A DNA stretch of 35,390 bases from Acetobacteraceae bacterium (GTDB lineage Bacteria > Pseudomonadota > Alphaproteobacteria > Acetobacterales > Acetobacteraceae), in contig JANYCX010000179.1 in NCBI GenBank assembly GCA_025360065.1, positions 1 to 35,390 of the forward strand. The letters are read 5' to 3'. Below are positions 1 to 8,985 of the stretch, piece after piece. How positions within the stretch are numbered: the first letter of the stretch is position 1; each line of letters begins with the position of its first letter. A program made the position numbers and the translations under genes. The notes beneath the pieces were generated by a model that worked only from the letters and a program-made list of their open reading frames with translations, was not told where the DNA came from and ran no database searches.

Positions 1-536
1 TCATGCCATCGCGGTACGGGATCGCCGATGGCTCGGTTGCCTCACCGATCACTTTAACCTGACGGTCAAAGGGGCCGATGAACCCGGTCACCATCACTGT
101 AACAATGGGATCCTGAACATATTCTTTCAGTCGTTCTTCAAGCTCCTTGCCGAGCTGGCTTGGTGTTTTGCCGGCGGCAACGATGTCTGGGATCAAGGGC
201 ATCGAAATGCGTCCGTCGGGACGCACCGGGATCCCAGGCACACTCAGTTCCGGCGCCCGATAAACCGAAATGCTGAGGTTGTCGCCGGCACCGATCACGT
301 AGGACGCGGTCACGCGTGGGGTGAGTGTCGGGGCGCCGTCGGGCGCGTTGGGATCGGGTGTCGCGGTTGCCGTGCTGCCAGCCGGCGGCTCGCCCTGACA
401 TGCTGGGCCGGCACCCGCCTGGTCCCGCAGGAGGCCGCCGCCGCAGGATGGCAAAAGCAGCATTGCGCTGAGCATGAGCAGAGCGCGGGTTCGGCTCGAC
501 AGTGCGGCGCGGCTTGGACTCGGGGCTTGCAGCATC
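1..536 (-). CDS. Polysaccharide export lipoprotein (Wza/BexD family, probable XrtA/PEP-CTERM-type), 3' end truncated by window edge
   Basis: Reverse-strand translation from ATG at 536: MLQAPSPSRAALSSRTRALLMLSAMLLLPSCGGG... (lipobox-like LPSC), then SYVIGAGDNLSISVYRAPELSVPGIPVRPDGRISMPLIPDIVAAGKTPSQLGKELEERLKEYVQDPIVTVMVTGF, a typical polysaccharide export domain. Open to the window edge. Confidence 0.88.
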
Positions 537-593
537 AGGTCACCACATCAAAAAAAACCAAAATGTCTAAAAAAGACGAAATACGTTCGGATC

Positions 594-664
594 TAGGCGC
601 GGAAGGAATTGAACCCCCATCTCTGCCATGTAATAGCAGCGCTCTACCGTTGAGCCACACGCCT
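594..664 (-). tRNA. tRNA-Val-like (anticodon UAC), CCA not encoded
   Basis: Reverse strand AGGCGTG-TG-GCTC-AACGGTA-GAGC-G-CTGCT-ATTACAT-GGCAG-AGATG-GGGGG-TTCAATT-CCTTC-CGCGCCT-A folds as a canonical cloverleaf with T-loop TTCAATT and anticodon TAC. Confidence 0.8.
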
Positions 665-843
665 GTCTCGGTCGGTCGATGCCTCGGTCTCGGTTAGCAG
701 GCAGCAAAGCCCGTGGTCATGGCGAAGTCGTTTTATGGTAGCGAAGGTTAAAGCTATCATGCAAACGCATGGTTCGTAAATGCGTAGGTAGCGATCCTAA
801 CGACATTACGCCGTGGGGCCGCGTGCGGATGCAGGAGTGTGGC

Positions 844-887
844 GGGACAAAACCCTTGACTTGGGTTTGTCTCATCCATTATGAGAC
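844..887 (+). promoter_or_regulatory. Two overlapping, mutually exclusive hairpins/dyads in the leader upstream of the sugar transferase
   Basis: GGGACAAAACCC(844-855)-TTGACTT-GGGTTTGTCTC(863-873) with one bulged A and one G-T pair; GTCTCAT(869-875)-CCATT-ATGAGAC(881-887) perfect. They share GTCTC at 869-873. TTGACT at 856-861 with TATGAG 18 bp downstream is also a possible sigma70-type promoter. Confidence 0.5.
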
Positions 888-935
888 CTGCTTATTGATG
901 AAGGAAAACCGTAGGTTGCGGATGAAGCGCCCTCC

Positions 936-981
936 TTGCGCCCACGTTCGTGTGGGTGGTGCGCAACCTGTCGGGACAGGT
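936..981 (+). repeat. Tandem stem-loops in the sugar-transferase leader
   Basis: TTGCGCCCAC...GTGG(T)GCGCAA (936-966, one bulge) followed by ACCTGTCGGGACAGGT (966-981). Confidence 0.5.
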
Positions 982-1162
982 GGCATTCAACGGACGGGCT
1001 GGAAACGCAGGGCTTGGGTGCGCCGCTAAGAAACGAGGTGAACGTTCCGCACCGCCCAGTTTTTGGGTGTGTGAGCTTAGGAATGAGACGCGATTGTAGG
1101 ATTACGACGCTTTTAATGTCGGTGCCCGTGACCAGCTGGGCATACCAGTGTATGAGGTTAAT

Positions 1163-2530
1163 ATGATGCGCGTGCTCAGGAACCATATATCGCTCGAAAT
1201 GTTCCTGCTTTGGGTGCTGGAGTTTGCGCTCGCATTCTTGGTTTTCTATGTGCTGCTTTTGCCGGGCGCCAACCCTGCGGCGGTTGCGGGCTTTGGCGGA
1301 CTTGATCTTGCGACCGTCGATCGGGCCGCGGTTCTCGGCGTTACCGTGGGCCTGACCTCGGTTGCCATCGGTTTGTACCGGCCTGAAATCTGCTTGGAAA
1401 CCCGCCGCTTGTTGGTTAACAGTGTGGTCGCCGGTGTCATCGGGTTCCCGGCGATTTTGATGGTCAGCCTCGCATCCGACATTGACCCGAGTTTTCTGCT
1501 CGGCCACGACGCGCTTTGGCCGATGAAAATGCTCCTGTCATGGGTGCTGCTGCTGTTCGGCACACGCTTGGTTATGCGGGTTGCGGTGCATTTCGGACTT
1601 CTCACCCGCAAAGTGGTGATTGTCGGCAACGCCGAACAGGCGGCGGCAGCGGTGGCCGCCATTGGTGGAATGCGCCGTCGACTGTTTGCTGTAACCGATA
1701 TCATGTCCCCGGACGCATTTGCCGCAATGCCTGCCAACCAGCTTCGGGCGCGCAGGATATGGGGCGTGATTTACGCCAATGGTGCCCGCCGCGACGGGGC
1801 GCTTGAAGGCCTGTCGGGGTTGAAATCCCGCAATGTGCAGGTCTTTGGCGATGTTGAATTTTGCGAACAGCAGCTGCGCCGGATGGACATCGACGCGCTG
1901 CGGGAGAACTGGTTGCCGGCGTCCCGACGGGGGGAAAGCGGCATTACCGTGCGCATGATCCGTCGCGCCGCCGAGATCACTCTCAGCCTGACAGGGTTGC
2001 TGCTCACGTTGCCTTTGCTGGTGTTTGCGGCCATCGCCATTAAAATCGATAGCCCAGGCCCTGTGCTCTACCGCCAAATCCGGGTTGGCTTCCGCGGCCG
2101 GCTATTCACCGTGTTGAAGCTGCGCAGCATGGGAACCGATGCCGAGGCGGCTGGCCCCAAATGGGCAACCTTGGATGATATCCGGGTGACCCGGGTCGGT
2201 GCATTCCTGCGGGCGACGCGGATCGATGAACTGCCTCAGTTGATCAATGTTTTGCGGGGTGAGATGGGATTTGTCGGGCCACGGCCAGAGCGCCCGCATT
2301 TCGTCGCGCAACTGACGGCCGGAATCCCATTCTACGCTGATCGCCATTTGGTCAAGCCCGGTCTGACGGGGTGGGCGCAGGTGAGTTTCCGCTACGGCGC
2401 ATCGGTCGATGACAGCCGGCAAAAGCTGGCCTATGACCTTTACTACGTGAAGCACCGGAACCTGTTGCTGGATTTACTGATCCTGATCGCGACGGTGCGG
2501 GTGATTTTGTTCCAGGAAGGCGCGCGCTGA
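1163..2530 (+). CDS. TIGR03013-family XrtA/PEP-CTERM system sugar transferase
   Basis: MMRVLRNHISLEMFLLWVLEF... N-terminal membrane region; C-terminal bacterial sugar transferase signature YRQIRVGFRGRLFTVLKLRSMGTDAE...RVTRVGAFLRATRIDELPQLINVLRGEMGFVGPRPERP. Directly followed by prsK. Confidence 0.9.
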   Translation: MMRVLRNHISLEMFLLWVLEFALAFLVFYVLLLPGANPAAVAGFGGLDLATVDRAAVLGVTVGLTSVAIGLYRPEICLETRRLLVNSVVAGVIGFPAILMVSLASDIDPSFLLGHDALWPMKMLLSWVLLLFGTRLVMRVAVHFGLLTRKVVIVGNAEQAAAAVAAIGGMRRRLFAVTDIMSPDAFAAMPANQLRARRIWGVIYANGARRDGALEGLSGLKSRNVQVFGDVEFCEQQLRRMDIDALRENWLPASRRGESGITVRMIRRAAEITLSLTGLLLTLPLLVFAAIAIKIDSPGPVLYRQIRVGFRGRLFTVLKLRSMGTDAEAAGPKWATLDDIRVTRVGAFLRATRIDELPQLINVLRGEMGFVGPRPERPHFVAQLTAGIPFYADRHLVKPGLTGWAQVSFRYGASVDDSRQKLAYDLYYVKHRNLLLDLLILIATVRVILFQEGAR

Positions 2531-2588
2531 GCCCAGTGCGCCGAACGCTGATGGGCGTCGCCGCCTATCGCAGGGGACCATAGCGGCG

Positions 2589-4670
2589 ATGTTTGTAACC
2601 TCACTGCTTTATGGCGCCTGTGCCGGGCTTTATGCCGCGTTGACCGCGCTGATTGTGGTGCGGCTGCGGCTTAGCCGGACCGGATTTTATTTGGCATTGG
2701 CCACTGGCGTTTCGGCGCTGTGGGCGGGGATGTTCGCCTTCGGGGTAGGGCTGCCTTGGGGCGGGCCAGGTGGGTTGGTCGATATCCTGCGTTCGATCGT
2801 CTGGTATGTTTTCCTGCTGCATTTGTATCGGCGAACCGTCACCGGGCGCAGTTCGATGTCGCAGGCATTCATCGTAACCGGACTGGTCGCGTTGGTGATC
2901 GTGACCACCGGGGTGATCTCGGGCTACGCGCTGCGCGGTGGCAACACGGGGTGGTCGGTTGCAACCGGCGTCCGGGTCGGACTGGCGGTGTGCAACATCC
3001 TGCTGATCGAAAATCTCTACCGCAACGCCCCGCAGGAGGCGAAATGGCATATTAATCTGCCCTGCATCGCGCTGATGGCACTTTTTACCTATGATCTTGT
3101 GCTGTGGGCCGATGCGGCTCTGGTGGGGTATCTGTCGCCGCCGTTGGTCAACGCCCGGGCCGTTGCCGCCGGGCTTGTTGTCCCGCTGCTCGCGGTCGGT
3201 GCGGCACGCAATCGTGAATGGGCCATCGACATCCACGTTTCCCGCCAGGTGGTGTTCCATAGCGCCACGCTGGTGCTGGCAGGGATGTTCCTGATCGGCC
3301 TTGCCGGCATCGGCGAAGCGATGCGCTATTTCGGTGCCGACTGGGGCGCGACGGCGCAGATCGGGCTGGTTTTCGCCGGTTTCATCAGTGTCGCGGTGTT
3401 GCTCACCTCGGGGAGCGCCCGCTCGTGGTTGCAGCGCCTGTTGGTCGATCATTTCTTCAGCCGTCGCTATAATTACGAGCAGGAATGGCTACGCTGCATC
3501 GCCATGCTGTCGGGCGATGACGCTTATGTGCCCCTGCATAGCCGGGTGATCCGCGCGGTTGCGGGCATTGTCGACAGTCCTGGCGGCGCGGTCTTCCTGC
3601 GCCAGGATGATGCCGCGCCCGGAGCCCGCTACGCCTGGGCGGGGTCGTGGAACATGCCGGCGACGTCGGGTGCAATTGCCGCCGACCATCCCCTGATCGC
3701 GGCCTTCGGGTCCGGCCCGACCGCCATTCCGCTCGCCGATCACCCCGGTCTGCTAGCCGATCCGGTGCTGTCGGGTGCCTGGCTCGCGGTCCCGCTATCG
3801 CGCGGTCCGCCGCAAAACGGTGCCGGGATCGGCATCCTCGGGTTTGTCGTCGTCAAGCCACCGCGCGCGCGTTTCGGGGTTGACCGTGAAGTGCTCGACC
3901 TGTTGCAGATCGTCGCCCGCCAGGTGGCGGCGGCCATTGCCGCGCGCCAGGGGGCCGAAACCCTCATGCAGACCCGCGCGCTGCATGATTACGGCAAGCG
4001 CTTCGCGTTCGTGGCCCATGATATCAAGAATGTCTCCGGCCAGTTGACCCTGCTGCTGGCCAATGCCGAGCACCATCTGAGCAATCCCGAATTCCAACGC
4101 GACATGTTGGTCACGGTGCGGGCGTCGGTGGCGCGGATCACCGGCTTGTTGCGCCGCCTGCAGACGCCGGACAATGAGGCGATGCGCGCCACCGTGCGCC
4201 CGGCCGAACACCTCGAACGTATCGGGCGGCAGTTTGATGGGGGCAATGGTGGGCCGGCCGCATCGGTGCCGGTTGACGTTTCGGTCGAAGGTGCCGAGGC
4301 CACCGTCGCCATGTCCCCCGGTAGTTTCGAGGCCGTGGTCACCCATTTGCTCAACAACGCGATCGAGGCAACCGTCGAAGCGGCGCCCGCCGGATCGCGA
4401 CCCGCGCCGATCCGCCTGGTGCTGCGCTGCGAGGGGCGGCGGGCGACGGTGGACGTTGTGGATCACGGCACCGGCATGACCGCCGATTTCGTCCGTGACG
4501 GGTTGTTTCGGCCGTTTGTCACCTCCAAACCGCTTGGCAGTGGCATCGGTGCCTTCCAGGCGCGGGAATTGCTGCGCGAGGCGGGCGGCGATCTGCAGGT
4601 GATCAGCGCGCCGGGGGAAGGCACCACGATGCGGATCATGCTCCCGTTGCTGGAGGCGGCGACGGTATGA
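2589..4670 (+). CDS. prsK: XrtA/PEP-CTERM system histidine kinase PrsK
   Basis: Multiple N-terminal TM helices, GAF-like region, FVAHDIKNVSGQLTLLLANAEHH H-box, HATPase motifs LLNNAIEA, VVDHGTGM, LGSGIGAFQARELL. Sits between the TIGR03013 GT and prsR. Confidence 0.9.
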   Translation: MFVTSLLYGACAGLYAALTALIVVRLRLSRTGFYLALATGVSALWAGMFAFGVGLPWGGPGGLVDILRSIVWYVFLLHLYRRTVTGRSSMSQAFIVTGLVALVIVTTGVISGYALRGGNTGWSVATGVRVGLAVCNILLIENLYRNAPQEAKWHINLPCIALMALFTYDLVLWADAALVGYLSPPLVNARAVAAGLVVPLLAVGAARNREWAIDIHVSRQVVFHSATLVLAGMFLIGLAGIGEAMRYFGADWGATAQIGLVFAGFISVAVLLTSGSARSWLQRLLVDHFFSRRYNYEQEWLRCIAMLSGDDAYVPLHSRVIRAVAGIVDSPGGAVFLRQDDAAPGARYAWAGSWNMPATSGAIAADHPLIAAFGSGPTAIPLADHPGLLADPVLSGAWLAVPLSRGPPQNGAGIGILGFVVVKPPRARFGVDREVLDLLQIVARQVAAAIAARQGAETLMQTRALHDYGKRFAFVAHDIKNVSGQLTLLLANAEHHLSNPEFQRDMLVTVRASVARITGLLRRLQTPDNEAMRATVRPAEHLERIGRQFDGGNGGPAASVPVDVSVEGAEATVAMSPGSFEAVVTHLLNNAIEATVEAAPAGSRPAPIRLVLRCEGRRATVDVVDHGTGMTADFVRDGLFRPFVTSKPLGSGIGAFQARELLREAGGDLQVISAPGEGTTMRIMLPLLEAATV

Positions 4671-4738
4671 ACGTGCAAGCGTTGTGGTGTGGAATACTTG
4701 GTTGGATGACGCTATAAAAGCCTTTGGATGGAGTACGG

Positions 4739-6136
4739 ATGGCAAAAGCGAAGTTACTGATTATCGAGGACGACGAAGGCCTGTGCAGCCAATACCGCTG
4801 GGCATTTCCCGAGTACGACCTGTTTTTTGCCCATACCCGCGTCCAGGGCGTGGCCCTTGCGCTCAAGGAACAGCCTGCCGTCGCGGTAACCGATCTTGGC
4901 CTGCCGCCCGATGCGGATGGGGTGAGTGAAGGCTTTGCAGCGCTTGACGCTTTTGCCAACCAGTTGCCGAAGATGAAGGTCATTATCGCGACCAGCCATG
5001 GTGAGCGGGCCCACGCGCTGCGCGCGGTGCGATCGGGTGCCTATGATTTCTGCGAAAAGCCGGCCGATATCGAAATGCTGCGCAGCATTGTCGCCCGCGC
5101 CCAGCGGCTGCATGCGCTCGAGGAGGAAAACCGCGCGCTGGCGGCCGCCCCCACCGCATCGCCGATCAAGCGGATTATCACCGCCGCTGAACCCATGCTG
5201 AAAGTCTGTCGCACCATCGAGCGGCTGGCGCCGACCAATGTCAGCGTGATGCTGCTTGGCGATAGCGGCACCGGCAAGGAGGCGCTGGCCCATGCGCTGC
5301 ACGATATGGGACCGCGGGCGAAATTTCCGTTCGTGGCGATCAATTGCGGTGCGATCCCAGAGAATCTCCTGGAAAGTGAATTATTCGGCTATGAGCGCGG
5401 GGCCTTCACCGGGGCGGTAAAGCAAACCATCGGTAAGATCGAGGCTGCCAATAAAGGCACGTTGTTCCTCGATGAAATTGGCGATTTGCCCTATCAGTTG
5501 CAGGTCAAGCTGCTGCGCTTTTTGCAGGAGCAGGTGATCGAACGGGTCGGCGGCCGGCAGACCATTCCGGTCGATGTCAGGGTGGTGTCGGCGACCAACA
5601 TGAACCTCGATGACCAGGTCAGCACCGGCAAGTTCCGAAATGATCTGCTCTACCGGCTCAACTCGGTGAGCGTCCGCATCCCGCCTTTGCGCGACCGACC
5701 GGGCGATGTGATGCTGCTCGCGCGATTTTTTCTGGGGCGATATAATCAGGAATTCGGTCGCAGCCTGCGCGGCTTCACCGAAAGCGCGATTGCCGCGATA
5801 GAGGCGCATAGCTGGCCGGGCAATGTGCGCGAGCTGGAAAATCGGATGAAGCGGGCCGCGGTGATGGCCGATGGGCGGATGATTGATGCGGTTGATCTCG
5901 AGCTTTCGGCCGATAACGGCGCGCTGGAGGATCTCGACCTGCGGGCCGCCAGATCGCGTGCCGAACGGGTTGTGGTGACCAAGGCGCTTGATCGGAGCGG
6001 CGGTCGCTACGCGGTTGCAGCCAAATTGCTTGGCGTCAGCCGGCCAACCCTTTATGCATTGCTCGAATCCCATGGCATGACCGTAGACATGTCCGTGCCT
6101 GCCGCGAGTGCCGACGCTGAGCCGAACGAAAAATAG
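4739..6136 (+). CDS. prsR: PEP-CTERM-box response regulator, sigma54-dependent transcription factor PrsR
   Basis: MAKAKLLIIEDDEGLCSQYRWAFPEYDLFFA receiver; AAA+ Walker A GDSGTGKE, GAFTGA loop (ELFGYERGAFTGAVKQT), C-terminal HTH (GGRYAVAAKLLGVSRPTLYALLESHGM). Confidence 0.93.
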   Translation: MAKAKLLIIEDDEGLCSQYRWAFPEYDLFFAHTRVQGVALALKEQPAVAVTDLGLPPDADGVSEGFAALDAFANQLPKMKVIIATSHGERAHALRAVRSGAYDFCEKPADIEMLRSIVARAQRLHALEEENRALAAAPTASPIKRIITAAEPMLKVCRTIERLAPTNVSVMLLGDSGTGKEALAHALHDMGPRAKFPFVAINCGAIPENLLESELFGYERGAFTGAVKQTIGKIEAANKGTLFLDEIGDLPYQLQVKLLRFLQEQVIERVGGRQTIPVDVRVVSATNMNLDDQVSTGKFRNDLLYRLNSVSVRIPPLRDRPGDVMLLARFFLGRYNQEFGRSLRGFTESAIAAIEAHSWPGNVRELENRMKRAAVMADGRMIDAVDLELSADNGALEDLDLRAARSRAERVVVTKALDRSGGRYAVAAKLLGVSRPTLYALLESHGMTVDMSVPAASADAEPNEK

Positions 6137-6181
6137 CTCGGCGATGTTCCCTGTGTCCCAACAAGATGGACTGACGATCAG

Positions 6182-8959
6182 ATGAAGAAGCTGCTCATTC
6201 TCGTAATGGTCCTTATGGTGCTTGGCGCTGGTTCTGGCGCGGCCTGGTGGAAGTTCGTCCATAAATCGGACAATTTCGCCACCGCGCGCGCGCTGATTGA
6301 AAAGGGCGACTTGCGGGCCGCCCAGATCGACCTGCGCAACGCGGTGCGCGACGATCCCACCAACGCCGAAGCGCATTTCCGGCTTGGTGTGGTGCAAATG
6401 CGGCTTGGCGATCCAGTGGCGGCCGAAAAGGAACTTCGCCTCGCGCGGGATAATGGCTTTGACCCGCGTGGCGTCACCCCATTGCTGGCGCAGACCTACA
6501 TGGCGCAGGGCAAATTCAAGGAGTTGCTGCGCGACTTCGCAGCCACCGGCCAGCCGCCTGAAATTGCGGTCGCGATTTTGGTGACCCGTGGCCTTGCGAT
6601 GATGCAGATGGACAACATGGATGGTGCGGCGAGTGCCTTCGCCGAAGCCGAACGCCTTGGCCCGCAATCTGTTGATCCGCCACTGGCCGCCGCGCGGGTG
6701 CTGATCGCCAAGCGCGACTATGCTGGCGCGGAAGCCAAGGTTGATCGGGCGCTGACGATTAATGGCAAAGCGCCCGATGCGCTGGTGCTGAAGGCCCAGC
6801 TTTCCAATTTGAAAGGCGATCGGCCGAAAGCGCTGGCAGCCCTTGATGCGGCGATCGAGGTTGCACCGAATTCGTCGTCGGCCCGGCTTGAGCGCGCCAA
6901 TATCCTGGTTGCCACTGGACAGGACGCCAAGGCGAAAGCTGACGTGGATTTCGTTCTGAACATTGAACCGCGCAGTGCGGGTGCGGTTTATTTGCAAGCC
7001 GTGCTGGCGGCCCGCGCGCGGGACTTCCCGACCGCCGACGCGGCGCTGACCAAGATTGGTGGGGTGATGTCGCGCTTTCCGCGCGGCTATTATTTCCAGG
7101 CGATTGTGAAGTTTAATCTCGGCCAGGCCGAGCAGGCGGTCGAAGCCGCGGGCAAATACGTCGCGCGCAATCCCGGCGATCCGGATGGCGTCAAGCTGAT
7201 GGCGCGTATCGATTTGGCAGTGCAGCGTCCTGACCACGCGATCCAGATGCTGGAAGCGCCGGCCGAGGCGGGCACCGCCGATGCCGATATGCTGGACCTG
7301 CTCGGCCGGGCCTACGCCCAGAGCGGCCGCAGCCAGCAGGCGCTGACGACGTTCCAGAAAGCCGCCGCGATGGCGCCTGATAACGCCGACATCCTCAACC
7401 GTCTGGCCTCGGCCCGGCTCGGGCTGGGGGATGCGGCCGGGGCTGCCAAGGACCTCGAACATTCGCTCGAACTGGCGCCCAAGCAGGCATCGACGGGTGA
7501 AGCGTTGGTGGTGGCGTCCCTCGCGGGCGGGGATGTTGACAAGGCTGCGGCAGCGCTCGTCAAACTGGATCAGTCCAAGGTCAATGCCGAGGTGTTCGGT
7601 ATCCTGACCGGGATGGTGCGGATGGCGCAGCTTGATGTCGATGCCGCCGTCACCGCGTTCCGGTCGGTCCTGAAGGAGCGCCCCGATTCGGTCCCGGCCC
7701 GGCTGAACCTTGCCAAAATCGCCATGCTGCGCAACCAGGTTCCTGATGCAGAACGGCTTTTGAGCGAAATCCTGACCCAGATTCCGGCCAACGAGCAAGC
7801 CTTGTCGGCGCTGGTGGGATTGTATGTGCTGGATGGTCGGTTGCCGCGTGCGGTCGTCGCATTGCAGGCCGCACGCGCGGCGGCGCCGACCAATCTCGGG
7901 GTGACCCTTGGGCTGGCCGACCTTCATATTCGCCTGCGCGACGGGGACAAGGCCCTTACGATCATTGAGGAGGCGATGAAAGGCCAAGCGCAAAACCAGG
8001 CTTTGGTCGCCGCCAAGGTCCGGGCGCTGGTAAGCCTTGGCAAGAATGCGGATGCCGAAGCCGAATTGCGCAACGTGCTCAAGACCGACCCAACCAATGA
8101 AGCGGCGCGCCGGACGTTGGCGGACCTGTTGGGGACGCAGAAAATGTTTGACCAAAGTCGGGCGACGTTGCGGGACGGCCTTGCGCTGCTGCCGGGCAGT
8201 CCGCGCATGATCGAGGCGCTGATTGCGCTGGAACTGGTGGCGACCGGCCCCGACCGGACCTTGCAACTGCTTGACGAACTTTCCCGCGACCCACGGAACC
8301 GTCCTGCGCTGCGGGCAATGAAGGGCAACGTCCTGATGTCGGCGAACAAGTTCGCCGACGCTGCCACCGCATTTGCAGCGGAGTACCAGATCGAACCATC
8401 CGGCGATCTTGCAGCCCGCGCCGCCCAGGCCTGGGGCGCGGCTGGCAAAGCGGATTTCGGGCGGCCGACCCTTGTCGAATGGCTGGCGACGCACCCCGAT
8501 GACATGGCGCCGCTTCAGGTGCTGATTACGATGGATATCGGCGCGAAGAAATATGACGATGCTGAACGGTCCCTTAAGAAGGTTCTGGATATTCAGCCGA
8601 ACAACGTCCCGGCATTGAATAATCTGGCATGGATTTATCAGCAGAAGGGCGACACCACCGCCCAGAGTCTGGCCCACAAAGCCTATCTGCTGAGCCCGAC
8701 CCCGCAGGTTGCTGATACCTTGGGGTGGATTTTGGCATCCCAGGGCAAGCCCGACGTTGCGTTGATGCTGCTGCGCCAGGCAAGCGCGCAGCTGACAACC
8801 GATGGCACCGTGCAGTTCCACTATGCCTTCGCGCTTAACGCGGTCGGCAAGAAGGACGAAGCGGTGTCGGTACTGCGGCCGATCGTGCTCGGCAAGGCGG
8901 AGTTCGACGAAAAACCGGCGGCCAAGCGAATGTTCGACGAATTATCCGTGCCGAAATAG
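6182..8959 (+). CDS. prsT: XrtA/PEP-CTERM system TPR-repeat protein PrsT
   Basis: 925 aa, N-terminal signal/TM segment, many TPR units (e.g. ARALIEKGDLRAAQIDLRNAVRDDPTNAEAHFRLGVVQMRLGDP); adjacent to prsR. Confidence 0.9.
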   Translation: MKKLLILVMVLMVLGAGSGAAWWKFVHKSDNFATARALIEKGDLRAAQIDLRNAVRDDPTNAEAHFRLGVVQMRLGDPVAAEKELRLARDNGFDPRGVTPLLAQTYMAQGKFKELLRDFAATGQPPEIAVAILVTRGLAMMQMDNMDGAASAFAEAERLGPQSVDPPLAAARVLIAKRDYAGAEAKVDRALTINGKAPDALVLKAQLSNLKGDRPKALAALDAAIEVAPNSSSARLERANILVATGQDAKAKADVDFVLNIEPRSAGAVYLQAVLAARARDFPTADAALTKIGGVMSRFPRGYYFQAIVKFNLGQAEQAVEAAGKYVARNPGDPDGVKLMARIDLAVQRPDHAIQMLEAPAEAGTADADMLDLLGRAYAQSGRSQQALTTFQKAAAMAPDNADILNRLASARLGLGDAAGAAKDLEHSLELAPKQASTGEALVVASLAGGDVDKAAAALVKLDQSKVNAEVFGILTGMVRMAQLDVDAAVTAFRSVLKERPDSVPARLNLAKIAMLRNQVPDAERLLSEILTQIPANEQALSALVGLYVLDGRLPRAVVALQAARAAAPTNLGVTLGLADLHIRLRDGDKALTIIEEAMKGQAQNQALVAAKVRALVSLGKNADAEAELRNVLKTDPTNEAARRTLADLLGTQKMFDQSRATLRDGLALLPGSPRMIEALIALELVATGPDRTLQLLDELSRDPRNRPALRAMKGNVLMSANKFADAATAFAAEYQIEPSGDLAARAAQAWGAAGKADFGRPTLVEWLATHPDDMAPLQVLITMDIGAKKYDDAERSLKKVLDIQPNNVPALNNLAWIYQQKGDTTAQSLAHKAYLLSPTPQVADTLGWILASQGKPDVALMLLRQASAQLTTDGTVQFHYAFALNAVGKKDEAVSVLRPIVLGKAEFDEKPAAKRMFDELSVPK

Positions 8960-8985
8960 ACCGCCCCGCCGATCGGCTGCCGCCA

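Noticed and set aside
872-1507. 211-aa minus-strand ORF across the EPS leader
   Set aside because: Composition is Q/H/R-rich and it overlaps the sugar transferase antisense; no family similarity recognised.
5381-8821. 1146-aa minus-strand ORF
   Set aside because: Antisense shadow of prsR/prsT in GC-rich DNA; no domain signature, while the + strand encodes clear PrsR and PrsT.
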